Position numbers and translations under genes: made by a program. Positions 1 through 6,397 of a stretch of 28,683 nt of DNA are shown here, piece after piece. Source of the stretch: a virus; IMG/VR virus record IMGVR_UViG_3300027759_000331, positions 1-28,683 of that record; one strand, 5' to 3'. The number at the start of each line of letters is the position of its first letter. Within the stretch, counting starts at the first letter, position 1. The notes below the pieces were generated by a model. It made no database searches. It saw only the letters and a program-made list of their open reading frames with translations, and was not told the DNA's origin.

Positions 1-346
1 ACATAGAAAACGTTGTACCACTCCAAGAGCATTTAATATCAGCTAAAAGAGTATCAGTTAATAAATCTGGCTCACCAGTTAACCAATCATTGTTAAATCT
101 AGTTTCGTTCTTTACAACGAACTCCCAATTTAAGACCTCAGAAGCCATATTAATAGCAATGTCTTCGTTCTCTATACCTTTGTCTGTGTAACGGCTTGAA
201 AATTCCTTGTAGATGCCTAATTCACGTTCTTTGAATAAGTCTTGAATGTAAGTCTTTGCAGTTTCAGACAAAACCTCGCTTTTTGTACGAGGCTCTGTCA
301 TCAATTTTCCTAGAGACGATGCTCTGAATAATAGTAAATCTTCCAT
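1..346 (-). CDS. YqaJ-like viral recombinase exonuclease, N-terminal part (cut by window edge)
   Basis: These are the first 115 codons of a PD-(D/E)XK exonuclease of the lambda-exo/YqaJ type, which resects double-stranded ends to load the annealing protein encoded just upstream. The N-terminus has the family pattern RASSLGKLMTEP, followed by a conserved KGIENE helix and the core GEPDLL ... ADIKCSWSG, where the two Asp and the Lys form the metal site. The ATG at 346-344 overlaps the stop of the annealing gene by one base (TAATG), so the two are translationally coupled. The frame is open to base 1. The C-terminal half is at 28356-28683, so the gene spans the window join. Family assignment is by eye from motifs; it is quite secure because of the SSAP neighbour. 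Confidence 0.85.
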   Translation of the reverse strand, partial: MEDLLLFRASSLGKLMTEPRTKSEVLSETAKTYIQDLFKERELGIYKEFSSRYTDKGIENEDIAINMASEVLNWEFVVKNETRFNNDWLTGEPDLLTDTLLADIKCSWSGTTFSM

Positions 347-933
347 TATAGTTCTTTTATAAATTTACCGTAAGAAAATCTTAATACGTCATTTTGGTCT
401 TTGCAAGCTAAATAAGTCAACCTATCCTCAATCCATTGACTAAACCATTTCCACTCTTTTAACTTAAGTTCAAATGTAGGTTTCACTACATCTTTACCAC
501 CAAAGTTTTGAATACTAAATTCGTTTTGATTTAGCTTTATTTGAATCATAGGATAGTCATATAACTCACGACCAATTCCTAAATTAAAACAAGCACGCTT
601 AAATGCATCAGACGCTTGACCTTTTTCTTTTTCTGTCATTGATTCTGTACCTACATCTTGCTTCCATACCCATTCATCTCTCAAAGTGTCTAAAATACCG
701 ATTGAACAGTAAAGATTGCCATTAATTACTTCGTATTTCTTTTGCCATCCAAACATACCAAAACGCTCATCTAATCGTTTCATATCCGCTCTGGCGTCTT
801 TATAAGCTAAAATAGTAGCATAACCACTTTTGTTAATTGATTGTACTCTAAAATCAATCTCACTAATAGATAATGGAGAAAATCCATTTGGATGCGTTTT
901 AGGAATCAAATCCTCAAATTCTTCTTTTTTCAT
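346..933 (-). CDS. Rad52/Rad22-type single-strand annealing protein (SSAP)
   Basis: A 195-residue recombinase that anneals complementary single strands during phage recombination and replication. The diagnostic stretch is residues 103-126, KGQASDAFKRACFNLGIGRE, followed by LYDYP. This is the Rad52-family 'sDA.KRA....GiGR.LY' signature. It is preceded by a beta-rich segment (FGWQKKYEV ... LYCSIGI). The gene is paired with the exonuclease that starts on its stop codon, the usual SSAP plus exonuclease arrangement. The start at 933 has the leader AAGAACTATG, a pattern shared with the starts at 27816 and 22756. The 53-bp gap before it (934-986) is AT-rich; I see no perfect promoter there. Confidence 0.85.
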   Translation of the reverse strand: MKKEEFEDLIPKTHPNGFSPLSISEIDFRVQSINKSGYATILAYKDARADMKRLDERFGMFGWQKKYEVINGNLYCSIGILDTLRDEWVWKQDVGTESMTEKEKGQASDAFKRACFNLGIGRELYDYPMIQIKLNQNEFSIQNFGGKDVVKPTFELKLKEWKWFSQWIEDRLTYLACKDQNDVLRFSYGKFIKEL

Positions 934-986
934 AGTTCTTAATTTTTGTTTTGTTTTATTTGTGTAAATATAAACAATTTTGTTAA

Positions 987-1388
987 TTAAATATCAAACG
1001 TTGTAAATATTTCTACTTCTTCGCGTTCTAAAATCACTTTTTGTAGTTCTTCCTGAATGTTTCTAAGGTCTAAATAAGTTTTGCAATCGATTACTTTTTG
1101 CTCTAGATAGCTGACTTCTACTCTTTTGTTCAGTTTTTTTGTAAGTCCTAGTTTCTCGGTGACATCTAGTTTAATGATTTTAAAATCTTCGTATTTGCTT
1201 AGCTTGTCATATTGATTCAAAGCAAACAATACCGTTGCATGGTCACGATTAAACATTTTACCTATTCTTATAAGGCTCATTCCTTGATTTCGTAGATACT
1301 TGTAAAGTACATTTCGTGCGTATACTAGTTCTCTTTTTCTGCAATTTGATTTTAAATCGTACTCCTCAATTAGTTCTTCTATTGTCAT
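987..1388 (-). CDS. DnaA domain IV-like DNA-binding protein
   Basis: A 133-residue protein whose N-terminal half (about residues 17-62) looks like the DNA-binding domain IV of the replication initiator DnaA: helix RKRELVYARNVLYKYLR, then SLIRIGKMF, then the DnaA signature region NRDHATVLFA (Arg48, Asp49, His50, Thr52). There is no AAA+ ATPase domain, so it is not a full DnaA. The remaining 70 residues are charged and unrecognised. The ATG overlaps the upstream stop by four bases (ATGA). Position in an early operon with SSAP and exonuclease suggests a role in origin recognition, competition with host DnaA or transcription control; which of these is inference. Confidence 0.75.
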   Translation of the reverse strand: MTIEELIEEYDLKSNCRKRELVYARNVLYKYLRNQGMSLIRIGKMFNRDHATVLFALNQYDKLSKYEDFKIIKLDVTEKLGLTKKLNKRVEVSYLEQKVIDCKTYLDLRNIQEELQKVILEREEVEIFTTFDI

Positions 1389-1639
1389 AATTCTATTTGT
1401 TTAATTGATTCAGCTAACCAATTTCTAAACGCTAACTGAATGTTATTCTGTTGCTCCATTGCTTCGTTGTAATCTTCCGTTTTTTCAGTGTTCGTATACA
1501 TTCTATCAAATGCTCGTATTGAATTGACTACGTTCTCGCGTCTCATCTTAGCGAGTCTGTTCATTGGAACGTCTTCTAGAAAGTCTGCTAGTACAGGAAG
1601 TAGTGCCGTTGAAATAATTAGTTTGTGTCCTGGTGTCAT
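1385..1639 (-). CDS. Hypothetical early protein
   Basis: An 84-residue protein I do not recognise. It starts with MTPGHKLIISTALLPVLADFL, a mildly hydrophobic amphipathic segment, then DVPMNRLAKMRRENVVNSI, and ends with charged helices. No cysteine or catalytic motif is visible. It is joined by ATGA overlaps on both sides (to the DUF3310-like gene upstream and the DnaA-like gene downstream), so it is certainly part of the early operon. A plus-strand frame over the same bases (1488-1700) is a shadow. Confidence 0.7.
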   Translation of the reverse strand: MTPGHKLIISTALLPVLADFLEDVPMNRLAKMRRENVVNSIRAFDRMYTNTEKTEDYNEAMEQQNNIQLAFRNWLAESIKQIEL

Positions 1640-1992
1640 TCTTCAAATTCTTTTAAATATAAATCAATTACTCGTTTCGTCTTTTCTAAGTCTTTTGTAA
1701 ATTGTCCTTTTTTACGACATCTTACTATTCGTTTTAAAATGTCAAACTCCCAAGCGTTCAACTCATGTTGCTGAGCGAATAGGTAAAGGCTTCCGTTTGT
1801 GTTGTTGTAGTGTTGGTCGGTTAGTTGGTCAGGCACAACCTCTATTTCAGAGTTAAAAAGTGTGGTTATTTCACCTTCATCATCAATTAAGTCATAGTTG
1901 CCTACGTTATTAACTGTGGCTTTATAAATTTTACCAATAGTTACACGTTCATTGTTAAATCTATCTGCTTTTTTTACGTATTTTACTTTCAT
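1636..1992 (-). CDS. DUF3310-like protein with N-terminal SH3-like segment
   Basis: A 118-residue protein. The C-terminal part (about 78-118), ELNAWEFDILKRIVRCRKKG followed by DLEKTKRVIDLYLKEF, has the pattern of DUF3310 (SaV-like phage proteins: D/E-x-IKY-xx-R-xxKK....DL.KA...ID.L). The N-terminal part (residues 15-50), RVTIGKIYKA ... GNYDLIDDEGE, looks like a small beta-barrel seen in many phage early proteins. DUF3310 proteins are common in early regions; their molecular role is not settled. The ATG overlaps the stop of the small upstream gene by four bases. Confidence 0.65.
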   Translation of the reverse strand: MKVKYVKKADRFNNERVTIGKIYKATVNNVGNYDLIDDEGEITTLFNSEIEVVPDQLTDQHYNNTNGSLYLFAQQHELNAWEFDILKRIVRCRKKGQFTKDLEKTKRVIDLYLKEFEE

Positions 1993-2165
1993 TTTATTTG
2001 TTTTATCTGTTTAAAAATGTGTTCAGCTTTTTCGTTAAATGTCATTCCTTGACCATAGTCAACCGTTGACTGCACTCTTACTTGTTGTTTAGGAATGTAA
2101 ACATTCTCTACTTCTTGTGGCTTTACGTCTTTATTTAGCCAGTTGCTTATTGATTTCATATTCAT
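1989..2165 (-). CDS. Small hypothetical early protein (58 aa)
   Basis: A short reading frame of 58 residues starting MNMKSISNWLNKDVKPQEVE and ending FNEKAEHIFKQIKQIK. It has no recognisable domain, but its boundaries are convincing: its ATG overlaps the stop of the 71-residue gene upstream as ATGA (2162-2165), and its own stop overlaps the ATG of the DUF3310-like gene as ATGA (1989-1992). It therefore fills what would otherwise be the only 170-bp hole in a fully overlapped gene chain. An in-frame second Met is at residue 3. Confidence 0.75.
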   Translation of the reverse strand: MNMKSISNWLNKDVKPQEVENVYIPKQQVRVQSTVDYGQGMTFNEKAEHIFKQIKQIK

Positions 2166-2377
2166 TTGATTTTAAATTGTTCAAAGTTATCTGCACATTC
2201 ATCGTAGTATTCAGCATCTTCCATTTGTGCTACATGGTCTTGCGCTATTTCACCTCTTAATTTAAACTTATTTTCTTTCTTTACTTGAGCGTTAATGTTT
2301 CTTATTATCATCTTAAGAGTGTTTCTTAAGTGATTTTCATCCATCGCATCAACATCTATTTGTTGACCGTTTCTCAT
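2162..2377 (-). CDS. Hypothetical early protein
   Basis: A 71-residue, highly charged protein: MRNGQQIDVDAMDENHLRNT, a helical middle (LKMIIRNINAQVKKENKFKL), and an acidic end (EDAEYYDECADNFEQF). Not recognised. The leader is GGACTATG. It overlaps the next small gene by ATGA and is separated from the upstream gene by 22 bp. Member of the early operon. Confidence 0.65.
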   Translation of the reverse strand: MRNGQQIDVDAMDENHLRNTLKMIIRNINAQVKKENKFKLRGEIAQDHVAQMEDAEYYDECADNFEQFKIK

Positions 2378-2399
2378 AGTCCAATATACTTTCTACATA

Positions 2400-2636
2400 T
2401 TATTTTATTTTAGGTTGACAATCACATCTTACAAAATGGCTCTCATCTCCTTCGCCATCATCGTACCATCCTTGCTCACAATCTTCACATTCGTTCATCG
2501 CATCAAAGTTTTTAAACTCACGCAAAAAGCTGATATCTAAAATGATTTCCTGCGAGGGTTGATGTATTGCAATATCAAACTCTTTTCCGTTAATCAATAC
2601 CTTTGCAAAATCTTCTGTTAGTTCTATAATTATCAT
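2400..2636 (-). CDS. Hypothetical early protein with C-terminal zinc-binding motif
   Basis: A 78-residue protein. The N-terminal half is a small beta/alpha segment (IIIELTEDFAKVLINGKEFD, EIILDISFLREF). The C-terminal third has CEDCEQGWYDDG ... FVRCDCQPK, a CxxC plus CxC pair that resembles a half of a DnaJ-type cysteine-rich knuckle and probably binds one zinc. Function unknown. The ATG overlaps the upstream stop (ATGA, 2633-2636). Confidence 0.65.
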   Translation of the reverse strand: MIIIELTEDFAKVLINGKEFDIAIHQPSQEIILDISFLREFKNFDAMNECEDCEQGWYDDGEGDESHFVRCDCQPKIK

Positions 2637-3076
2637 AACTCAAGTTTAATTTGTGTTAATACTTGAAGATATGCGCTCCATAAACGTCTGCTTCCACGTT
2701 GACAACAATCTAAATCGTTCTCTCTTCTTTCAACGTACCATTTTGGCAAACAAGGTTCTTGAAGCCATCCTTTGATTAATTCAATTCGCTTGTCCATATC
2801 TTGTGCCATCTGCAAAAGTTGGTTAGCTTTTTCCTGTAATTCAATTACTTCATCCTTTGTAATTTTGTCTGTTGAAATAATTTTCATTGCTTCTTCTTCT
2901 CTAATTTTCCATGCTGCGATTTCAGTCTCTGATTTTGCGTACTTAACGTAAGCTGCTACTTTACGACTAATTGCCTCTTCAACTGAGATGTTTAATCTTG
3001 TTGCCATTTCTTGACAATCACTAATCATGTTAGTGATAATGTTTTGATTTTCGATTACTGCTTGTTTTGCGTTCAT
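2633..3076 (-). CDS. First gene of the early operon, hypothetical helical protein
   Basis: A 147-residue, mostly helical protein starting MNAKQAVIENQNIITNMISD. It has long heptad-like stretches (DEVIELQEKANQLLQMAQDM) and a C-terminal segment with Trp and Cys (PKWYVERRENDLDCCQRGSR). Not recognised. The frame is open to an ATG at 3118, but that codon lies inside the -7 box of the promoter at 3112-3141, upstream of the expected transcription start. I therefore place the start at 3076, which also has an A-rich leader (AAAAAAACAAAATT). It is the first gene after the promoter and is coupled by ATGA to the zinc-motif gene. Confidence 0.65.
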   Translation of the reverse strand: MNAKQAVIENQNIITNMISDCQEMATRLNISVEEAISRKVAAYVKYAKSETEIAAWKIREEEAMKIISTDKITKDEVIELQEKANQLLQMAQDMDKRIELIKGWLQEPCLPKWYVERRENDLDCCQRGSRRLWSAYLQVLTQIKLEL

Positions 3077-3111
3077 AATTTTGTTTTTTTGTTTGTGCCT
3101 TATTGACCTTA

Positions 3112-3141
3112 CAAACATACTACAATTATTTAACTTACAAA
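3112..3141 (-). promoter_or_regulatory. Bacteroidota-type promoter for the early operon
   Basis: On the minus strand: -33 box TTTG (3138-3141), 18-bp spacer, -7 box TATGTTTG (3112-3119). This is an exact match to the Bacteroidota primary-sigma consensus TTTG-N(17-20)-TAnnTTTG. Transcription would start near 3105, about 29 bases before the ATG at 3076. It is the cleanest promoter in the window, as expected for an early promoter read by unmodified host polymerase. Confidence 0.7.
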
Positions 3142-3177
3142 CATTTTTGTTAATAAAAGTGCAAAATAAGGGTAAAT

Positions 3178-3217
3178 TACGTAAAACTACGTAGAAGAAT
3201 ATACGTAAAACTACGTA
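3178..3217. repeat. Two 16-bp iterons with internal dyad (operator or origin candidate)
   Basis: TACGTAAAACTACGTA occurs exactly at 3178-3193 and 3202-3217, a 24-bp period. Each copy is itself an inverted repeat (TACGTA, AAAC, TACGTA), and each arm is a palindrome. The pair lies 37-76 bp upstream of the -33 box of the early promoter and just past a terminator, so it is not coding. I see no further exact copy elsewhere by eye. It fits a dimer-binding site for a regulator or an initiator. Confidence 0.6.
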
Positions 3218-3225
3218 GATAAACT

Positions 3226-3253
3226 AAAAAAGCCCCCAATCTCTCGGAGGCTT
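3226..3253 (-). terminator. Intrinsic terminator after the DEDD exonuclease gene
   Basis: On the minus strand: stem AAGCCTCC / GGGGGCTT (one A-G mismatch, loop of eight) followed by a run of six U. It lies 42 bp past the stop of the exonuclease at 3296 and shields the early promoter region from read-through. Confidence 0.75.
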
Positions 3254-3295
3254 AACCTAACACAAACAAAATTATGAACTATGATTGATGCAAAC

Positions 3296-4066
3296 TTACA
3301 AATTATTCTTCATTTTCCATTGTAAATAGTCTATAAATGTTTTGTTGTTTATTTTATAGCTTGATTTGTTGCATGAATTACAACTCATGTAATGCTGAAT
3401 AGTTCCCGCTGGAGTTGTGTATGTTTTGCGTAATCTTATTTCGTAGCTTTGGCACTCTGGACATCCAAACTTTTCACCACCTCTTAATACTGAGTAGTTT
3501 ACTTTGTGCTTAGAATAAGGTGCAATTTTCTCATAGACTTTCTCTAGTACAATAACATCCATGTTGCAGTACTCAACCATTCTTTTAAGAGCATCTGCAT
3601 CCTTATCAAATATGATTGACTTCCACATATCCATTCCCTCATGCTTCAGTTTTGCACCAACACCAAGAAATTTAGCTATGTAGTCTAACTTATTTGAATT
3701 GAAATTAAACTGCGATTTAGCGTGTTTAAGAGTGTCTATACTTTGGTACTGCGGAAACATATCCAAACCATGAAATAAGCATCTTGTACGAAGCCATTTG
3801 ATGTCGAATCTATCTCCGTTGTGCGCTATGATTTCATCTGCTTTATTTAGTTCTTTGATAAATGCTTTGAGTAGTTTTTTATCGCATTGGTTAGTGTCCC
3901 AAGTTAAGTTGTGTACTTGGTCTTTCCCTTCCCACTTCCAACTAACGCAAATAATAGCACGCTCTTTTATGATGTCATCTGGTTGAATAGTTAGATTGTA
4001 GCCACTTCTCCAAAAGATACCGATGTTAAAAGAGGTTTCGATGTCCATGAATAGTCTCTTTTTCAT
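3296..4066 (-). CDS. DnaQ-like (DEDD) 3'-5' exonuclease with C-terminal zinc ribbon
   Basis: A 256-residue RNase H-like nuclease. Exo I motif FMDIET (Asp8, Glu10), Exo II motif IIAHNGDRFDIKWL (Asp85 or Asp88), and Exo III YCNMDVIVL (Tyr166, Asp170, the Y-x3-D form) give a complete DEDDy active site of the YprB / family B polymerase proofreading type. After residue 200 there is a zinc ribbon: CPEC (202-205) and CNSC (229-232). No DNA polymerase domain is attached and no polymerase gene is in the window, so it may trim ends, degrade host DNA or assist the host polymerase. It is coupled by ATGA to the homing endonuclease upstream and followed by a terminator. Confidence 0.85.
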   Translation of the reverse strand: MKKRLFMDIETSFNIGIFWRSGYNLTIQPDDIIKERAIICVSWKWEGKDQVHNLTWDTNQCDKKLLKAFIKELNKADEIIAHNGDRFDIKWLRTRCLFHGLDMFPQYQSIDTLKHAKSQFNFNSNKLDYIAKFLGVGAKLKHEGMDMWKSIIFDKDADALKRMVEYCNMDVIVLEKVYEKIAPYSKHKVNYSVLRGGEKFGCPECQSYEIRLRKTYTTPAGTIQHYMSCNSCNKSSYKINNKTFIDYLQWKMKNNL

Positions 4067-4533
4067 ATTGTTTTAAGTTTAGAGTTATAAGCAAATGAAG
4101 CAGCTAATTCACAATTAAATTGACCAAGATAAATTTTTGTCATTCCGATGTTTAACTGAGCAATCCATTTAGATTTTTGTTTATTCCAACTTACTCCTGT
4201 GTACTTTGAAGTTTTATTCTTTTTGTCTTTAGATAGATTTAATCTATTACTAATCAACTGAAGATTTGAAAAGTGATTATTTAATTTATTATTATCTATG
4301 TGGTCAACTACTAATTCATAACCACAAGGAACGTGATTTAAATAAGTTTCAGCTACTAATTTATGTATGTATTTAATATTTCTTTTTCCATCTTTTACAA
4401 GACAAACAAATAACATTCCTCTGTTATCATTTCTGTTTAATGCTGGTTTTAGAATTATATTTCTAACATGACTAAAAACGTTTCCGCTTTCATCAATAGA
4501 ATATAATCCTTCATATCCTTTAATTGTGTTCAT
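4063..4533 (-). CDS. HNH homing endonuclease (NUMOD4-HNH-AP2)
   Basis: A 156-residue free-standing homing endonuclease. NUMOD4 lies at residues 1-30 (IKGYEGLYSIDESGNVFS), the HNH nuclease core at about 57-95 (HKLVAETYLNH, then VVDHIDNNKLNNHFSNLQLIS), and an AP2-like DNA-binding tail at about 108-150 (SKYTGVSWNKQKSKWIAQL, KIYLGQF). Such genes are selfish elements that cut alleles lacking them and spread by repair. It sits between the lysis terminator (4595-4619) and the DEDD exonuclease gene, whose ATG overlaps its stop by four bases. The family is certain; the target site is unknown but is usually next to the gene. Confidence 0.9.
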   Translation of the reverse strand: MNTIKGYEGLYSIDESGNVFSHVRNIILKPALNRNDNRGMLFVCLVKDGKRNIKYIHKLVAETYLNHVPCGYELVVDHIDNNKLNNHFSNLQLISNRLNLSKDKKNKTSKYTGVSWNKQKSKWIAQLNIGMTKIYLGQFNCELAASFAYNSKLKTI

Positions 4534-4594
4534 AAATCAATTTTAGGTAAATAATTGTCTAGTTTTTTAATTAAAATACGGGACATTTTGCAAT

Positions 4595-4619
4595 AAAAAA
4601 ACCTACTTAGTTAGTAGGT
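4595..4619 (-). terminator. Intrinsic terminator of the lysis/late operon
   Basis: On the minus strand: ACCTACT, loop AACTA, AGTAGGT, then six U. A perfect 7-bp stem. The stop codon of the endolysin (TAA at 4607-4609) is inside the hairpin. Confidence 0.8.
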
Positions 4620-5179
4620 CTAAAGGTCTTTATGTAGTCTTTGGCTCTATTTAACCAACCGTTTCTAAATTTAGCATTCTTACTTCCTGGTTCAGATATT
4701 GATTTAAAAAATTCAATTCTAAGTCTCATGATTTCATCAAATAGTTGAACGTCATTTAAAGCATTTGCAGCTGCGATTGTCTTATTACCGATGCTGCCAT
4801 CAATTGCAACTTCAAGACCTAAATTATTAATGGCTTTTTGTAGCGTTTTACCAGCTATAGACGCACCCGAACCCCAAGCCATACCTGTTACTATTACCGC
4901 AATACTAAAGCACTTGTAATCGTCTCCTTTAACGCTATCCCAATACAATGATTTAAACACTTTGAACCAATCTTCACTTGACATAATAAAGAATCGTGTA
5001 TCGTTTTCTTTTCCAAAAACTGAAACCCAAACTTTATATGTTATCCCTACATTTGTGTGATACCCTTTAATTCCTTTGTGCATTGTTGGACATGGATAAG
5101 AACTTGCTGAATCAGAAGTATCGCGTGAAAGACCGCCTTCCCATTTCTTAGTAAAATTTATGTAAGTTTCTAAGTTCAT
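4607..5179 (-). CDS. Endolysin, glycoside hydrolase family 108 lysozyme
   Basis: A 190-residue peptidoglycan hydrolase that cuts the glycan strands at the end of infection. The N-terminus KKWEGGLSRD carries the GH108 catalytic Glu (Glu14 in E-G-G). It is followed by HTNVGITYKVW, then WFKVFKSLYWD, a GMAWGSGASIAGKTLQKAIN segment, and the C-terminal peptidoglycan-binding part (DGSIGNKTIAAAN ... RIEFFKSISE ... FRNGWLNRAKDY). There is no signal peptide, so export depends on a holin; two holin candidates and a spanin candidate lie directly upstream in transcription order. Last gene of the late operon; the terminator overlaps its stop. Confidence 0.9.
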   Translation of the reverse strand: MNLETYINFTKKWEGGLSRDTSDSASSYPCPTMHKGIKGYHTNVGITYKVWVSVFGKENDTRFFIMSSEDWFKVFKSLYWDSVKGDDYKCFSIAVIVTGMAWGSGASIAGKTLQKAINNLGLEVAIDGSIGNKTIAAANALNDVQLFDEIMRLRIEFFKSISEPGSKNAKFRNGWLNRAKDYIKTFRPTN

Positions 5180-5185
5180 TTGCGT

Positions 5186-5629
5186 TTATTTAGAAAATTT
5201 GAAAGCTAATATAGTGATAGTAATAAGACCAATGACAATTAAAAGCAAGTTTAACGTCTTGTTGTTCTTTGTTTCAATCTTTTTTTGTTGTTTAATGTAC
5301 TTGATTTGGTACTTTGTGCGCCACTTTACTTGAGCCTTTTCTACTTTTGTTTTGTATCGGTACTCTATTCTTGTTTCCCAACGTGTTTTTGGGGATTTCA
5401 TTTCAGGACATTCTTTGTCAAACGTGCGATAGATAATCGAATCTTTACCGTTTATCTCTATAGTATCTGATAAAGTAAATGTGATTGTGTCATTTTTTAT
5501 TACTCCACCTTTTTTAATGAATTTAGCCATGTGATAATTAGCTGAACAACTGCTTAAGAAACCAATCCAAAATGCACAAAGTAAGGCGCAAATTGTCAAC
5601 AATCTCATTTCTTTATTTTCATTTATCAT
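5186..5629 (-). CDS. Possible unimolecular spanin (lipoprotein with C-terminal membrane segment)
   Basis: A 147-residue protein with a lipoprotein signal: a hydrophobic stretch (LLTICALLCAFWIGFL) ends in the lipobox LSSC, lipidated Cys28. The middle (40-120) is charged and predicted periplasmic (DTITFTLSDTIEING, then many Lys/Arg/Tyr). The C-terminus has one membrane helix (LNLLLIVIGLITITILAF). Lipidation at one end and an inner membrane helix at the other is the topology of u-spanins (as in phage T1), which fuse the two membranes after the wall is cut. It lies between holin candidates and the endolysin. An ATG at 5608 (Met8) would avoid the 11-bp overlap with the upstream gene and is an equally good start. 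Topology is visible; the spanin role is inference. Confidence 0.65.
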   Translation of the reverse strand: MINENKEMRLLTICALLCAFWIGFLSSCSANYHMAKFIKKGGVIKNDTITFTLSDTIEINGKDSIIYRTFDKECPEMKSPKTRWETRIEYRYKTKVEKAQVKWRTKYQIKYIKQQKKIETKNNKTLNLLLIVIGLITITILAFKFSK

Positions 5630-5843
5630 GGTGTATTTTTTTACTTAGTGAATCACTTATCTTACTACCAATTGAAACGCTAATTAAACCAAGCCAAATA
5701 TCAAATCTAATGCCGTTAAAAAAGAAGTCTAAGATAGCCATAACCAAAGCTACAAACCAAGAAGTAAACATCGTTAAAGACGTTCTTGACCATTTGCCAT
5801 CACGTTTCAAAGTGTCGTTTAATATTTCTTTAATAATTTGCAT
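5619..5843 (-). CDS. Putative holin
   Basis: A 74-residue membrane protein. A charged N-terminus (LNDTLKRDGKWSRTS) is followed by two hydrophobic stretches, LTMFTSWFVALVMAILDFFF (about 23-42) and FDIWLGLISVSIGSKI (about 47-62), with a basic tail (KKIHHDK). Small size, two membrane helices and charged tail fit a class II-like holin that releases the endolysin, and the gene lies in the lysis cassette. No family signature is certain. Confidence 0.55.
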   Translation of the reverse strand: MQIIKEILNDTLKRDGKWSRTSLTMFTSWFVALVMAILDFFFNGIRFDIWLGLISVSIGSKISDSLSKKIHHDK

Positions 5844-5849
5844 ATTATT

Positions 5850-6077
5850 TTAAACATTTTCTATTTCTCCGACAGGATTGCTTGGTATAATAGCAATTAA
5901 CTGAGGAATCAAAACAAAGTTTTCCGTTGTTTTTACTTTTGCGTGCTTAGTCATGTAGCAGTCAAATAGTTTATTTTCTACTACCGATAATCTATTATTC
6001 GTAATAAACAACCAAACAACAAGAACACCTGTTATTCCGTAGTCTTTAATGGCTTTTAAAGTAGTTTCTAGACTCAT
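5850..6077 (-). CDS. Putative small membrane protein, holin or antiholin candidate
   Basis: A 75-residue protein starting MSLETTLKAIKDYG, with one membrane helix (ITGVLVVWLFITN, about 15-27) followed by a short coiled segment (NRLSVVENKLFDCY). This resembles BhlA-type holins in layout. The ATG at 6077 starts one base after the stop of the upstream gene (6079); an earlier in-frame start at 6092 would be TTG and inside that gene, so I reject it. Two holin-like genes in a row may form a holin/antiholin pair, which is inference. Confidence 0.5.
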   Translation of the reverse strand: MSLETTLKAIKDYGITGVLVVWLFITNNRLSVVENKLFDCYMTKHAKVKTTENFVLIPQLIAIIPSNPVGEIENV

Positions 6078-6078
6078 C

Positions 6079-6384
6079 TTAGATAACGTCAACAGTATAA
6101 CCTAATTGCTCAAATGCTAATTTTGCGTACTTGTTAGCAGTATCTATGCTTTGTGTTTCAGTAGTTGCTATTTCAACGTTGAAACTACCTTGTTGCACAT
6201 CTGTAAAGATTGGCTGATTGCTTAAAAAAGTTTCGTAACTCGCATAAGTAGTTACCGCTATTTCTAACGTTTTACCATCTGCTCTACCAGCAAATTCAAG
6301 ACGACCGTAGACATTTTCTACATTTAAAGTAGTACCTAAAATCGTGATACTTTTTTGTTCATTTGATTTAATTAAAACTGCCAT
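6079..6384 (-). CDS. Hypothetical protein between fibre and lysis genes
   Basis: A 101-residue, beta-rich acidic protein (MAVLIKSNEQKSITILGTTL, NVYGRLEFAGRADGKTLEIA, SYETFLSNQPIF). Not recognised. Its place directly after the fibre gene, and the lack of signal or membrane segment, suggest a small tail-associated or fibre-related protein. Co-transcribed with fibre and lysis genes. Confidence 0.55.
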   Translation of the reverse strand: MAVLIKSNEQKSITILGTTLNVENVYGRLEFAGRADGKTLEIAVTTYASYETFLSNQPIFTDVQQGSFNVEIATTETQSIDTANKYAKLAFEQLGYTVDVI

Positions 6385-6397
6385 ATTTTCTATTTTT

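Noticed and set aside
934-986. Promoter before the SSAP gene
   Set aside because: Only a poor TATATTTA element without a suitable -33 box; read-through from the early promoter is enough.
3077-3118. N-terminal extension of the first early gene to ATG 3118
   Set aside because: It lies in the -7 box and upstream of the predicted transcription start.
3178-3217. CRISPR-like repeats
   Set aside because: Only two copies with an 8-bp spacer; better explained as iterons or operators.
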